This document shows positions 36,187-45,246 of a stretch of DNA of 64,000 nt, piece by piece (the stretch's first letter is position 1; every line of letters starts with the position of its first letter). The translations under genes were made by a program, and so were the position numbers. The notes beneath the pieces were generated by a model, which did no database searches, had not been told where the DNA came from, and worked only from the letters and a program-made list of their open reading frames with translations. Source of the stretch: Desulfobacterales bacterium (GTDB lineage Bacteria > Desulfobacterota > Desulfobacteria > Desulfobacterales > CAFBRK01); assembly GCA_021737185.1 (NCBI GenBank), contig JAIPEL010000007.1, forward strand, positions 1 through 64,000. Reading direction: 5' to 3'.

Positions 36187-37680
36187 ATGAGCCGATACGG
36201 GAGCAAGGAAAACAGATATCTGATCAAGGCCATGGACGCCTTTCGCAACCGGCTGATCGTGGTCTCCCCGGAGTTCGAGATCCTGGTGGCCAACGGCGGT
36301 TTCGGCGGGATGACGACCGATGAAATCGTCGGCAAAAAATGCCACCGGGTATATTACGACCGGGCCACCCCTTGCGTCGAATGCGCCGCCCGCCAGGTGC
36401 TGGAGACGGCAAAGAGCGCCTTTCAGAGCCGGTCCGGGGGACCCGGCGAAGCCGAATCGATGCCGTGCTTTTACGCCTATCCCATCTTCGACGGGGATCG
36501 GATCGAGGCGGTGGTGAGCATGGATTTCGAGCTGCCGCCGCGAAGCGAGATCGAGGCCAAACTCCAGCGAACCAACGCGCTGCTGCGCAACCTGATTCTT
36601 TCGGCGGTGGACGGCGTCATCGCGGCCGACAAGACCGGAAAGATCCTCATTTACAATGACACGGCAGCCTCGGTTTTCGGCTACAGCGTGGAAGAAGCCC
36701 TGGATCATCTCGACATCCGGGACATATACCCGGACGGCGGAGAGTTCGAAGTGATGCGCCGCCTGCGCGCCGACGATGAAGACGGGCGGGGCAAGCTGAG
36801 TTCCTTCAAGGTGGAGGTCGTACACAAGGACGGCACCCGGATTCCGATCAGCCTCAACGCGGCCATCGTCTACGAAAACGAGCAGGAAGTGGCCACCATC
36901 GGTTTTTTCCACGATCTGCGCCCGATCCTTCAGATGAAGCAGGAGCTGGAAAAGACCCAGCTCCAGTTGCTGCAGTCCGAGAAAATGGCCTCCTTGGGAA
37001 AGCTCGCCGCAGGGGTGGCCCACCAGCTCAACAACCCGGTGGGCGGGATTACCCTTTACACCAAGCTGGTATTGGAGGAATACGATCTTTCAGACGACAT
37101 CCGGGCCGATCTGATGCGGGTGCTCAAGGACGCTGAGCGCTGCCGGGACACCATCAAGGAGCTGCTGGAGTTCACCCGCCAGACCCGCCACCTGATGAGG
37201 CCCCACGACCTGAACCGGGCGGTGGAGCGCACCCTGTTTCTGCTCGAAAACCAGAGCCTGTTCCAGAACATCGAGATCCAGCGAAACCTTTCCGATTCAC
37301 TTCCCCGGGTCTCCTGCGACATCCAGCAGATGAACCACATGCTCATGAACATCATCTTGAACGCGGCACAGGCCATGGGGGGACGCGGAAAGCTAATGTT
37401 GCGCACCAGTCTTGCGCCGGGTGGAGAGCAGGTTCGCCTGGAAATCTGCGACACCGGCCCCGGCATCGGCGAAGACGTCCTGCCCCGGATCTTCGAGCCG
37501 TTTTTCACCACCAAGGAAGAGGGCAAGGGGACCGGTCTCGGGCTGAGCCTGGTTTACGGCATCGTGGAAAACCACGGCGGGCGGATATCGGTCGGCAATC
37601 GTCCCGAAGGGGGGGCGCGGTTCGTTGTCAAACTTCCCGTCGATGCCCGGAAACAGAAAGGAGCCGACGGTGAGCGGTAA
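36187..37680 (+). CDS. PAS-domain sensor histidine kinase
   Basis: PAS-like N-terminus, H-box KLAAGVAHQLNNPVGGITLYTKL, DTGPGIGEDVLPRIFEPFFTTKEEGKGTGLGLSLVYGIVENHGG. Confidence 0.93.
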   Translation: MSRYGSKENRYLIKAMDAFRNRLIVVSPEFEILVANGGFGGMTTDEIVGKKCHRVYYDRATPCVECAARQVLETAKSAFQSRSGGPGEAESMPCFYAYPIFDGDRIEAVVSMDFELPPRSEIEAKLQRTNALLRNLILSAVDGVIAADKTGKILIYNDTAASVFGYSVEEALDHLDIRDIYPDGGEFEVMRRLRADDEDGRGKLSSFKVEVVHKDGTRIPISLNAAIVYENEQEVATIGFFHDLRPILQMKQELEKTQLQLLQSEKMASLGKLAAGVAHQLNNPVGGITLYTKLVLEEYDLSDDIRADLMRVLKDAERCRDTIKELLEFTRQTRHLMRPHDLNRAVERTLFLLENQSLFQNIEIQRNLSDSLPRVSCDIQQMNHMLMNIILNAAQAMGGRGKLMLRTSLAPGGEQVRLEICDTGPGIGEDVLPRIFEPFFTTKEEGKGTGLGLSLVYGIVENHGGRISVGNRPEGGARFVVKLPVDARKQKGADGER

Positions 37681-39187
37681 GCCGAGATCGGATGCGACCC
37701 GGGTCCTGGTGGTCGACGACGAACAGGACATTCGCGACGGCAGCCAGCGGATTTTGGCCAGGGCAGGGTTTTCCGTCCTGACGGCCGACCGCGGTGACGC
37801 CGCGCTGAAGATTCTCGAATCGGATGCCGTTTCGATCGTGCTCCTCGATTTGAAGATGCCGGGCATCGACGGCATGGAGGTGCTCGACCGGATCCGCAAG
37901 CAGCCGACCCCGCCGCTGGTCATCGTCATCACCGGGTTTGCCACCGTGGAGACGGCCATCGAAGCGATGAAACACGGCGCCTACGATTTCATTCCGAAGC
38001 CGTTTGACCCGGAGCAGCTTCGGATCGTGGTCAACCGGGCCGAGGAAAAGCTCCGGCTGGAAAGGGAGAAGGCCTCCCTGGAAGCCGAGCGCAGAAGAAC
38101 CCTCACGGACCTGGGCACCGAAAAAAGCCGGCTTCGCACCATCGTGGAATCGCTACCCAACGGGGTGCTGGTGACAAACGCCGATGCCAGCGTGGTGCTG
38201 ATGAATCCGGCTTTCCGGCAGTTGGTGGGCTTGTCCTTTGAAAACGGGATCGGCAAGCCCATCGAAGACTGCATCCCGGACGCCGGGCTGTGCCGGCTGG
38301 TGCGGGAGATTTCCACCGGCCGCCACGTGGATTTCGAGGACATTCCCACCGTGGAATTCGAACTGGAAAACGGCAATTTTCTGCTTGCCCGGGGACAGCC
38401 CGTGCTTGGCGATCATCGGGAGTGTCTCGGGGCGGTGGTCAACGTGGTGGACATCACCGGGCTCAAGTCCCTGGACCGTCTCAAGAGCGAATTCGTGGCC
38501 AAGGTCTCCCACGAGCTGCGTTCGCCGCTGGCCACCATTCACGAACAGCTTGCCCACGTACTCAACGATATGGTGGGCGAGGCCTTCAAAAACGACAAGC
38601 ACATGCTGGGCCGGGCCAAGGAAAAGACCCAGGGGCTGATTCACCTCATCGGCGATCTTCTCGATCTTTCCCGCATCGAAGAGGGCGAAATCTGCCATGA
38701 ACCCAAGCCGATCGAACTAGCTTCCCTGCTCGAAGAAATCGTCCGCTTTCTGAAAGACCGGGCCGAGGCAAAAAAGCAGACCCTGGAGCTGAGCATCGAC
38801 GGCGCCGTTCCGGCGGTCACCGCGGATCCGATCGGTCTGGAGAGCATTTTCGGCAACCTCATTTCCAACGCCATCAACTACACCCCGGAAGGGGGAAAGA
38901 TCCAGGTCCTGGCCGACGTCAGCGGGATTTATGCGCGCGTTCGGGTGGTGGACAACGGGTTCGGCATCGAGGCCAGGCACCTGGAGAAGATTTTCGACCG
39001 GTTCTACCGGGTCAAGGACGACAACACCCGATATATCACCGGCACAGGGCTCGGGCTTCCCATCGTCAAGGGGCTGGTCGAGTCCATCGGCGGCATCGTC
39101 AACGTGGAAAGCGCCCCCGGCGAAGGATCGACCTTCGAGGTCCGGCTGCCGGTGGATCTCGAAAACCCGCCGCCGGCGATGGAGTAA
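37670..39187 (+). CDS. Hybrid REC-PAS-histidine kinase
   Basis: GTG start after AAAGGAG; VLVVDDEQDIRDGS, VLLDLKMPGIDG, KVSHELRSPLATIHEQL, GTGLGLPIVKGLVESIGG. Confidence 0.92.
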   Translation: MSGKPRSDATRVLVVDDEQDIRDGSQRILARAGFSVLTADRGDAALKILESDAVSIVLLDLKMPGIDGMEVLDRIRKQPTPPLVIVITGFATVETAIEAMKHGAYDFIPKPFDPEQLRIVVNRAEEKLRLEREKASLEAERRRTLTDLGTEKSRLRTIVESLPNGVLVTNADASVVLMNPAFRQLVGLSFENGIGKPIEDCIPDAGLCRLVREISTGRHVDFEDIPTVEFELENGNFLLARGQPVLGDHRECLGAVVNVVDITGLKSLDRLKSEFVAKVSHELRSPLATIHEQLAHVLNDMVGEAFKNDKHMLGRAKEKTQGLIHLIGDLLDLSRIEEGEICHEPKPIELASLLEEIVRFLKDRAEAKKQTLELSIDGAVPAVTADPIGLESIFGNLISNAINYTPEGGKIQVLADVSGIYARVRVVDNGFGIEARHLEKIFDRFYRVKDDNTRYITGTGLGLPIVKGLVESIGGIVNVESAPGEGSTFEVRLPVDLENPPPAME

Positions 39188-39365
39188 TCTTCGGAAGGCG
39201 CCATCTCATGTCTCCCGCCGGCGCCCTCCCTTGCCTACCCATCTGGTTCTCGCTCAACCCTGCGCGTGTTTGCCACGGTCGCGGGAAAAGTAAGATACCG
39301 AAACTATATATAAAAAAATGAAACACATTTTTTTGTTGACAAGGGGAAAATTTTTAGAGAAATTT

Positions 39366-39385
39366 TATGGTGAGCGCTCAGTATA
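39366..39385. promoter_or_regulatory. Candidate TetR operator TATggTGAGCGCTCAgtATA
   Basis: Perfect TGAGCGCTCA palindrome with symmetric TAT/ATA flanks, about 20 bp upstream of the TetR gene; TTGACA at 39336. Confidence 0.55.
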
Positions 39386-39401
39386 AATTTAGGAGGTTTT
39401 C

Positions 39402-39989
39402 ATGGGAAATAAAAAAGAGCTCATCCTGGAAACCGCCACGATCCTGTTTGCCGAGCACGGCTTCAATGAAACTTCGGTTGCCCATTTGGCGAACCTCACC
39501 CAATCGGCCGAAGGAACGATCTTTTATCATTTCAAAAACAAAAACGACCTGTTCCTTGCGATTCTGGAAAACGTGAAGAAAGGCATCCTGGACGAATTCA
39601 GCGGGTACATGGGCCAGGGCCGTTTTGAAAACGGCCTTCAGATGATGGAAGGGGTCATCGGGTTTTTCCTTTTTCTCGCCGGAAAAAAAGAACAGTGGTT
39701 CCGGCTGCTTCAGCGGCATTATCCCTACGAGTTCGCCCGTTCGAGCGAGGACTGCCGGGCCCATCTCGAGGCCATCTACAACACCCTTGTCGACCTGTTC
39801 GAAGAGGCGATCCGGCGGGGACAGCACGACTGCTCCATCCGGAGCCTTCCCGAGCGAAAAACCGCCCTGCTTCTTTTTTCCATGGTCAACGGCCTGATTT
39901 GGTTCAAATTTCATGATTTATACGAACCGGCCACCTTGTATGACGAGCTGCTGGCCGCGTGCAAACGGATGCTTGCGCCGGATGGCTAG
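39402..39989 (+). CDS. TetR-family transcriptional regulator
   Basis: KKELILETATILFAEHGFNETSVAHLANLTQSAEGTIFYHFKNKNDLFLAIL HTH. Confidence 0.93.
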   Translation: MGNKKELILETATILFAEHGFNETSVAHLANLTQSAEGTIFYHFKNKNDLFLAILENVKKGILDEFSGYMGQGRFENGLQMMEGVIGFFLFLAGKKEQWFRLLQRHYPYEFARSSEDCRAHLEAIYNTLVDLFEEAIRRGQHDCSIRSLPERKTALLLFSMVNGLIWFKFHDLYEPATLYDELLAACKRMLAPDG

Positions 39990-40249
39990 AATCTGTCTCA
40001 AAAAAAATTTCCTGACTCGAGCAGATAAATTTTTGGCTGGCTTCTATCCATTCTATCCGACGATGGAGCAGGCGAATTGCGCCGTGCATGACCGTGCCCA
40101 TGCCGAAGGCGGGGATATCGCCTGCCCTTTGACGACGGTCTGCCGCATCGCATATGGAGACGAAAACTGAGCCTGTGTGCTCTTCGATACGGGTCCAGGC
40201 ACGAGCCAGACTGCCGAAATAGCGAAACGAAGCACGAAGGAGACCCCCG

Positions 40250-41473
40250 ATGCCTGTTGTCACGATTTTCAGCGGTACATTTTGTCGAAAGGAAGCCGTG
40301 GCCGAGAAATTGATCCAACGGACCGGATATCGCCGGGTGACCGACGAGATGGTGATCCGCCGGGCGGCGGACCTGTCCGACTGGGACGAAAAAAAGCTTC
40401 ATGCGGCGTTCGCGGTAAAGCCCTCCGTGTTTAACAAGTTCACCTACGAAAAAGAGCGCTCCATGGCATGGATCCGGCTGGCGGTGGCCGAATTGCTCGC
40501 CGAAGAAGGTCTGCTCATCGACGGCTTCAGCGGTCAGGTGATTCCCAAAGAGGTTTCCCATGTGCTGAGAGTGTGTCTGATTGCAGACCTCCAGCCCCGA
40601 ATCCGGCGGGCGATGGAAACCAGAGGGCTTTCTGAAAAGGCGGCGCGCCAGCACATCCACGAAGATGACGAGCAGCGGGCTGCCTGGGTGAACACGCTGC
40701 ACAACATGCGGGATCCCTGGGCGCCCGGGCTGTATGACATCGTCGCTCCCCCCGACAAGATGGAAATCGATCCAATCGTCGACCTGGTGGAAGAAAACCT
40801 TCGCAGTGAAGACATCCAGCCGACCGACGCCTCGAAACGGGCCGCGGCCGATTTCGTGCTCTCGGCCCGGGTGGGGGAGGCGCTGGCCAAAGAGGGCCAC
40901 AATGTGGAGGTCATCGCCAGGGACGGGGCCGTCACCCTGAAGATCAACCAGAATGTGCTCATGCTCGGCCGCCTTCAGGAAGAACTCAAAGAAATCACGG
41001 AGAAGGTGGAGGGGGTAAAATCGGTGGAAGCACGTATCGGCAAGGGATTTCATCGCGCCGACATTTACCGCAAGTACGATTTTGAAATGCCCAAACTGCT
41101 TCTGGTCGACGACGAACGCGAATTTGTCCAGACGCTGTCCGAGCGGCTGCTCATGCGGGACGTCGGTTCGGCGGTCGCCTACGACGGGGAAAGCGCGCTT
41201 TCCCTGATCGACGAAGAAGAGCCGGAAGTGATGATTCTCGATCTGAAAATGCCCGGCATCGACGGCATTGAAGTGCTTCGGAAAGTCAAGCAGAGCCGGC
41301 CGGAAATCGAGGTCATCATTCTGACCGGACACGGATCGGAAGAAGACCGGAAACTTTGCATGGAGCTGGGCGCGTTTGCCTACCTGCAAAAACCGGTGGA
41401 TATCGATGTCCTGTCCGAAACCTTGAAAAAGGCCAATGAAAAGATGAAACAAAACAAAACGGCCCGTTTCTGA
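40250..41473 (+). CDS. Cytidylate-kinase-like / BON-like / receiver fusion protein
   Basis: N-term MPVVTIFSGTFCRKEAVAEKLIQRTGYRRVTDEMV...LLIDGFSGQVIPKEVSHVLRVCLIADLQPRIRRAM; middle VGEALAKEGHNVEVIARDGAVTLKINQNV; C-term LLLVDDEREFVQTLSERLLMRDV...MILDLKMPGIDG...LQKPVDID. Confidence 0.85.
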   Translation: MPVVTIFSGTFCRKEAVAEKLIQRTGYRRVTDEMVIRRAADLSDWDEKKLHAAFAVKPSVFNKFTYEKERSMAWIRLAVAELLAEEGLLIDGFSGQVIPKEVSHVLRVCLIADLQPRIRRAMETRGLSEKAARQHIHEDDEQRAAWVNTLHNMRDPWAPGLYDIVAPPDKMEIDPIVDLVEENLRSEDIQPTDASKRAAADFVLSARVGEALAKEGHNVEVIARDGAVTLKINQNVLMLGRLQEELKEITEKVEGVKSVEARIGKGFHRADIYRKYDFEMPKLLLVDDEREFVQTLSERLLMRDVGSAVAYDGESALSLIDEEEPEVMILDLKMPGIDGIEVLRKVKQSRPEIEVIILTGHGSEEDRKLCMELGAFAYLQKPVDIDVLSETLKKANEKMKQNKTARF

Positions 41474-41514
41474 TCGAGGCCTGCAAAGGCGTTGTGGCGG
41501 GAGAGTCAACCATC

Positions 41515-43326
41515 ATGGGCTTTATCGAACACCTAAAACCTGTTTTCTGGGAGCAAGGCGACCCGAGCCGGGGCATTTACGGCTACCGGTTCAACTTTCG
41601 CCGCATCTGGAAGCTCACGGTTTGGCTCACCTTGGCGGTGACCATCATCCCCCTGGTCGTCATGACGGTGATCGACTACCGGGTGAGCAAGGCGGCCATG
41701 GAGTCGGAGATCCTGCTTCGCACATCGAGGCTGGTATCCAATACCCGCAGAAGCGTGTTCTATTTTTTGAACGAAAGAATGACCGCCATCGATTTCGTCA
41801 TCCAGAACGATTCGTATCGCTCCTTGAAAAATCAGGATCGACTGGAACAGGTGCTGGCCCACCTCAAAAAAAGCTTTGGCGGGTTTCTGGATTTGGGCGT
41901 CATCGACAGCCGGGGGATTCAGATCACTTACGCCGGACCCTACGCGCTCACCGGCAGGCAGTATAAAGAGGCCGACTGGTTCAAGGAGGTCGTCCAAAAA
42001 GGAATTTATCTGAGCGACGTTTTTCTGGGATATCGAAATGTTCCTCACATGGTGATCGCCGTAAAGCACGAAAGCCGGTCCGAGGGGTTCTATGTGCTGC
42101 GCGCCACGGTGGATATGAATCGGCTCAACAACCTGCTTATAGACTTGGAGGTGGGAGGAGACGGGGACGCTTTTCTGATCAACCGGCAGGGGGTGCTGCA
42201 AACACCGAGCCGCAATCATGGAAGCGTGCTGGGACAGATCGAACTGGAGGTGCCTCCCTACAGTGAGCACTCCCAGGTCAGGCAAATCCTCCAATACACC
42301 CAGGGGCCGCTGGTGATCGGATACGCCTACATTGCACCGGACACGCCCTTTATCCTGATGATCGTCAAGGAAAAGGATCGGCTCATGGGCTCCTGGAAAA
42401 AGAGCCGAACGCAGATGCTCGGTTTTTTGGCGGGCTCGGTGCTGGTCATCGTCCTGGTCATCCTCGGCGGGAGCACTTACCTGGTCAATCAGATTTATCT
42501 GGCCGACAAGCGGCGACTGATGGCGGTGCACCAGATGGAGTACGCCAACAAGATGGCTTCGCTGGGAAGGATGTCGGCCGGGGTCGCCCACGAGATCAAC
42601 AATCCGCTGGCGATCATCAGTGAAAAGGCCGGTCTGATGCGGGACCTTTTGGTTATGGATCAAAAATGCCGCAACGATCCAAAACTTGTGGGCCTGATCG
42701 ATTCGGTGCTGGCGGCGGTTGACCGGTGCTCGGACATCACCCGAAGGCTGCTCAGTTTCGCCCGTCATTCCGGGGCGGCCCCCAAAGAACTCGATCTGGA
42801 AGATGTCGTCCGGGAAGTCCTCGGCTTTGTCGGCAAGGAGGCCGAATACCGCTGCCTCGATGTGACAGTGGAAAAGGCCGACGACGTGCCGGCGATTGTA
42901 AGCGACCGGGGCCGGCTTCAGGAAATTTTCCTGAACTTGATCAACAACGCGTTTGCGGCTGTCGACGACGGCGGCAGGATGGCCATCTCCATTGAAAGAT
43001 ACGATGAGGACAAGGTCATGCTTGATTTTGCCGATGACGGCCACGGTATTCCCAAAGAGGATCTGGAACGGATTTACGAGCCGTTTTTTTCCACCAGGAT
43101 CGGTAAGGGCGGCACCGGACTTGGGCTTTCGATCACCTACGGGCTGGTTCAGGAATTGGGGGGAAGCCTATCGGTGAAAAGCCAAGTGGGAAAGGGAACG
43201 ACATTTACCATCGTTCTTCCGGCCCGGCTGGAACGATCCGAATCTGACCAAGAAGGCACCAACCCCTGCGGTAAAACCGATTCATCACCCTTGGAGGCGG
43301 TCAATGAAAGTTCTGCTCGTAGATGA
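41515..43326 (+). CDS. Membrane sensor histidine kinase with periplasmic Cache-like domain (HK1)
   Basis: Two TM segments flank RLVSNTRRSVFYFLNERMTAID..YAGPYALTGRQYKEADWFKEVV; SAGVAHEINNPLAIISEKAGLM; GTGLGLSITYGLVQELGG. Confidence 0.92.
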   Translation: MGFIEHLKPVFWEQGDPSRGIYGYRFNFRRIWKLTVWLTLAVTIIPLVVMTVIDYRVSKAAMESEILLRTSRLVSNTRRSVFYFLNERMTAIDFVIQNDSYRSLKNQDRLEQVLAHLKKSFGGFLDLGVIDSRGIQITYAGPYALTGRQYKEADWFKEVVQKGIYLSDVFLGYRNVPHMVIAVKHESRSEGFYVLRATVDMNRLNNLLIDLEVGGDGDAFLINRQGVLQTPSRNHGSVLGQIELEVPPYSEHSQVRQILQYTQGPLVIGYAYIAPDTPFILMIVKEKDRLMGSWKKSRTQMLGFLAGSVLVIVLVILGGSTYLVNQIYLADKRRLMAVHQMEYANKMASLGRMSAGVAHEINNPLAIISEKAGLMRDLLVMDQKCRNDPKLVGLIDSVLAAVDRCSDITRRLLSFARHSGAAPKELDLEDVVREVLGFVGKEAEYRCLDVTVEKADDVPAIVSDRGRLQEIFLNLINNAFAAVDDGGRMAISIERYDEDKVMLDFADDGHGIPKEDLERIYEPFFSTRIGKGGTGLGLSITYGLVQELGGSLSVKSQVGKGTTFTIVLPARLERSESDQEGTNPCGKTDSSPLEAVNESSARR

Positions 43327-43687
43327 TGAAATTGAATTTGTCAGCGCACTGGCCGAGCGAATCATGCTTCGGGACATCGAGGTGGAATGGACGGCAAAGC
43401 CGGAAGAGGCCATCGAACGCACAAAAAATGACTGCTTCGACATTGCCATTCTGGATATCAAAATGCCCCGGGTAGGCGGTTTTGATCTGAAAAAACGACT
43501 CGAGAAACAGTGCCCGGAGATGAAATTCATATTCCTGACCGGGCACGGCTCTGAAGAGGCGTTTCAGACCGGCACCACGGAGACCGGATCCGAATTCTAC
43601 CTGGTGAAACCGGTTCGATTCGAAACGCTGCTGGAAAAAATCCGTGCCATCGGGACCACATGCACAGGAGGGAAAAACCATGGATGA
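43304..43687 (+). CDS. Single-domain response regulator
   Basis: VLLVDDEIEFVSALAERIMLRDI, IAILDIKMPRVGG, YLVKPVRF. Confidence 0.92.
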   Translation: MKVLLVDDEIEFVSALAERIMLRDIEVEWTAKPEEAIERTKNDCFDIAILDIKMPRVGGFDLKKRLEKQCPEMKFIFLTGHGSEEAFQTGTTETGSEFYLVKPVRFETLLEKIRAIGTTCTGGKNHG

Positions 43688-44324
43688 GGATATCGAACAC
43701 ACAGGCTTGGTATTTTTCGGGAAAGTGACCGCTTCGATTTCCCATGAAATCAAAAATCGCATGGCCATCATCAATGAGCAGGCCGGCCTGCTGGAAGATT
43801 TGCTGCTCATGGCCGAGCGGGGTGGGGAAGTCGATCTTGCGCGGCTGAAACGAGTCTCCGGAGCCGTAAAGGTGCAGGTCGCCATGGGGGATCGCATCCT
43901 TCGAAACATGAACCGGTTTGCCCACAGCATCGACAATCCAGTGGTTTCGGTGGACATTCGGTCGCTGCTGGAGCTGACTGCAAAGCTGGCCGCCCGGTTG
44001 GCAAGCCTAAAAGGGGTCAACCTCGAGATTTATCCCGGCCCGGAAAACGTGGAGGTGACCACCTCTCCTTTTTTGTTGATGAACCTGCTTTGGCTTTGTC
44101 TCGAAACGGCGTTGAGTGTATCGGATTCCGGATCGGAATTGGTGCTGACTTGCCAAAAACAAGAAGATGGCGCGGCCATCGGCATCGGAAGTGAACCGGA
44201 AGGCAAAGAGCACCACTTTCCGGAGGCCAGCAGAGAGCTAAAATCTTTGGCTTCGGCTCTTGGGATTGAACTTGTTGCAAACGAGCAGCGTGGAGGGTGG
44301 ACCATTCGAATGTCGAATGCATAA
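43680..44324 (+). CDS. Histidine-kinase-like protein: intact DHp box, degenerate ATPase domain
   Basis: GKVTASISHEIKNRMAIINEQAGLLEDLL H-box; C-terminal half lacks DxGxG and GxGxGL motifs. Confidence 0.8.
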   Translation: MDEDIEHTGLVFFGKVTASISHEIKNRMAIINEQAGLLEDLLLMAERGGEVDLARLKRVSGAVKVQVAMGDRILRNMNRFAHSIDNPVVSVDIRSLLELTAKLAARLASLKGVNLEIYPGPENVEVTTSPFLLMNLLWLCLETALSVSDSGSELVLTCQKQEDGAAIGIGSEPEGKEHHFPEASRELKSLASALGIELVANEQRGGWTIRMSNA

Positions 44325-44386
44325 CACGAAAAATTCCGTGGGCTGAAAGCGACAAGAAAATTAACTTCCTGCAAGGAGGGATGATC

Positions 44387-44815
44387 ATGGCTGAGCATGT
44401 ATTGCTGGTCGACGACGAAAAAGATTTTTTGGATATCATGAAAGAACGGCTCTCTGCCCGGGGAATAGCCGTTTCCACGGAGACTTCCCCAGAAAAGGCA
44501 TTGAAGCGCATCGAGTCGGAGCTGTTCGATGCCTTGATTTTGGATCTTCAGATGCCGGGAATCGACGGCCTGGAGGCGTTGAAAAGGGCCAAAAAGCTGC
44601 GACCGGAGTTGCAGGTGATTCTGCTGACCGGACATGCGACCGTGGAAAAAGGGGTGGAGGCGATCAAGCTTGGTGCCATGGATTTCATCGAAAAGCCCGC
44701 CGACCTCGAGGCGTTGAGCGAGAAAATAAAACGTGCCAGGCAGAACAAGATGCTGATCGTCGAAAAGATGAATCAGGAAAAGATCGTGGAGATGCTGCGC
44801 CGATTCGGCCTTTGA
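44387..44815 (+). CDS. Single-domain response regulator
   Basis: VLLVDDEKDFLDIMKERLSARG, LILDLQMPGIDGLEAL, FIEKPADL; strong RBS GCAAGGAGGG. Confidence 0.93.
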   Translation: MAEHVLLVDDEKDFLDIMKERLSARGIAVSTETSPEKALKRIESELFDALILDLQMPGIDGLEALKRAKKLRPELQVILLTGHATVEKGVEAIKLGAMDFIEKPADLEALSEKIKRARQNKMLIVEKMNQEKIVEMLRRFGL

Positions 44816-45246
44816 TCCGGAGAAGACCTCGATTTACAAAGATGAACGTATCTCGAGAACCGTCGAAGAATTCCAGCCCGTAGCCATCTTCGCCCGCCGC
44901 CTCTTGCCAACTGCAATGATCTTACAGGTTGCCACGGTATGCATCAGGGCCCATTCTCTTTCCGAGACAGGATATCTTGACGCGGTTTGGCGTTTAAGGC
45001 ATACTGAGTCTGCCGATCTTGTTTTCTAAGCCTTTGATATGGCAACGTAATTGTTTGCCGGGTCAGCATCGCTCGAGCTTTCGGGCGTTTGCTCTCCTCT
45101 GCTTGTGTCCCCAGATCTTCTGGTGCTGCCGCTGTGAAAAAATCGATCGGCAGTCCGGATGGGAATCGGTGCGGTCCCACTTTTTCCTTGATTCGAACGG
45201 TGGCGGCGATGGGTCCCGGCCCATCGGCTGAAAGAAAAGCGATCGA

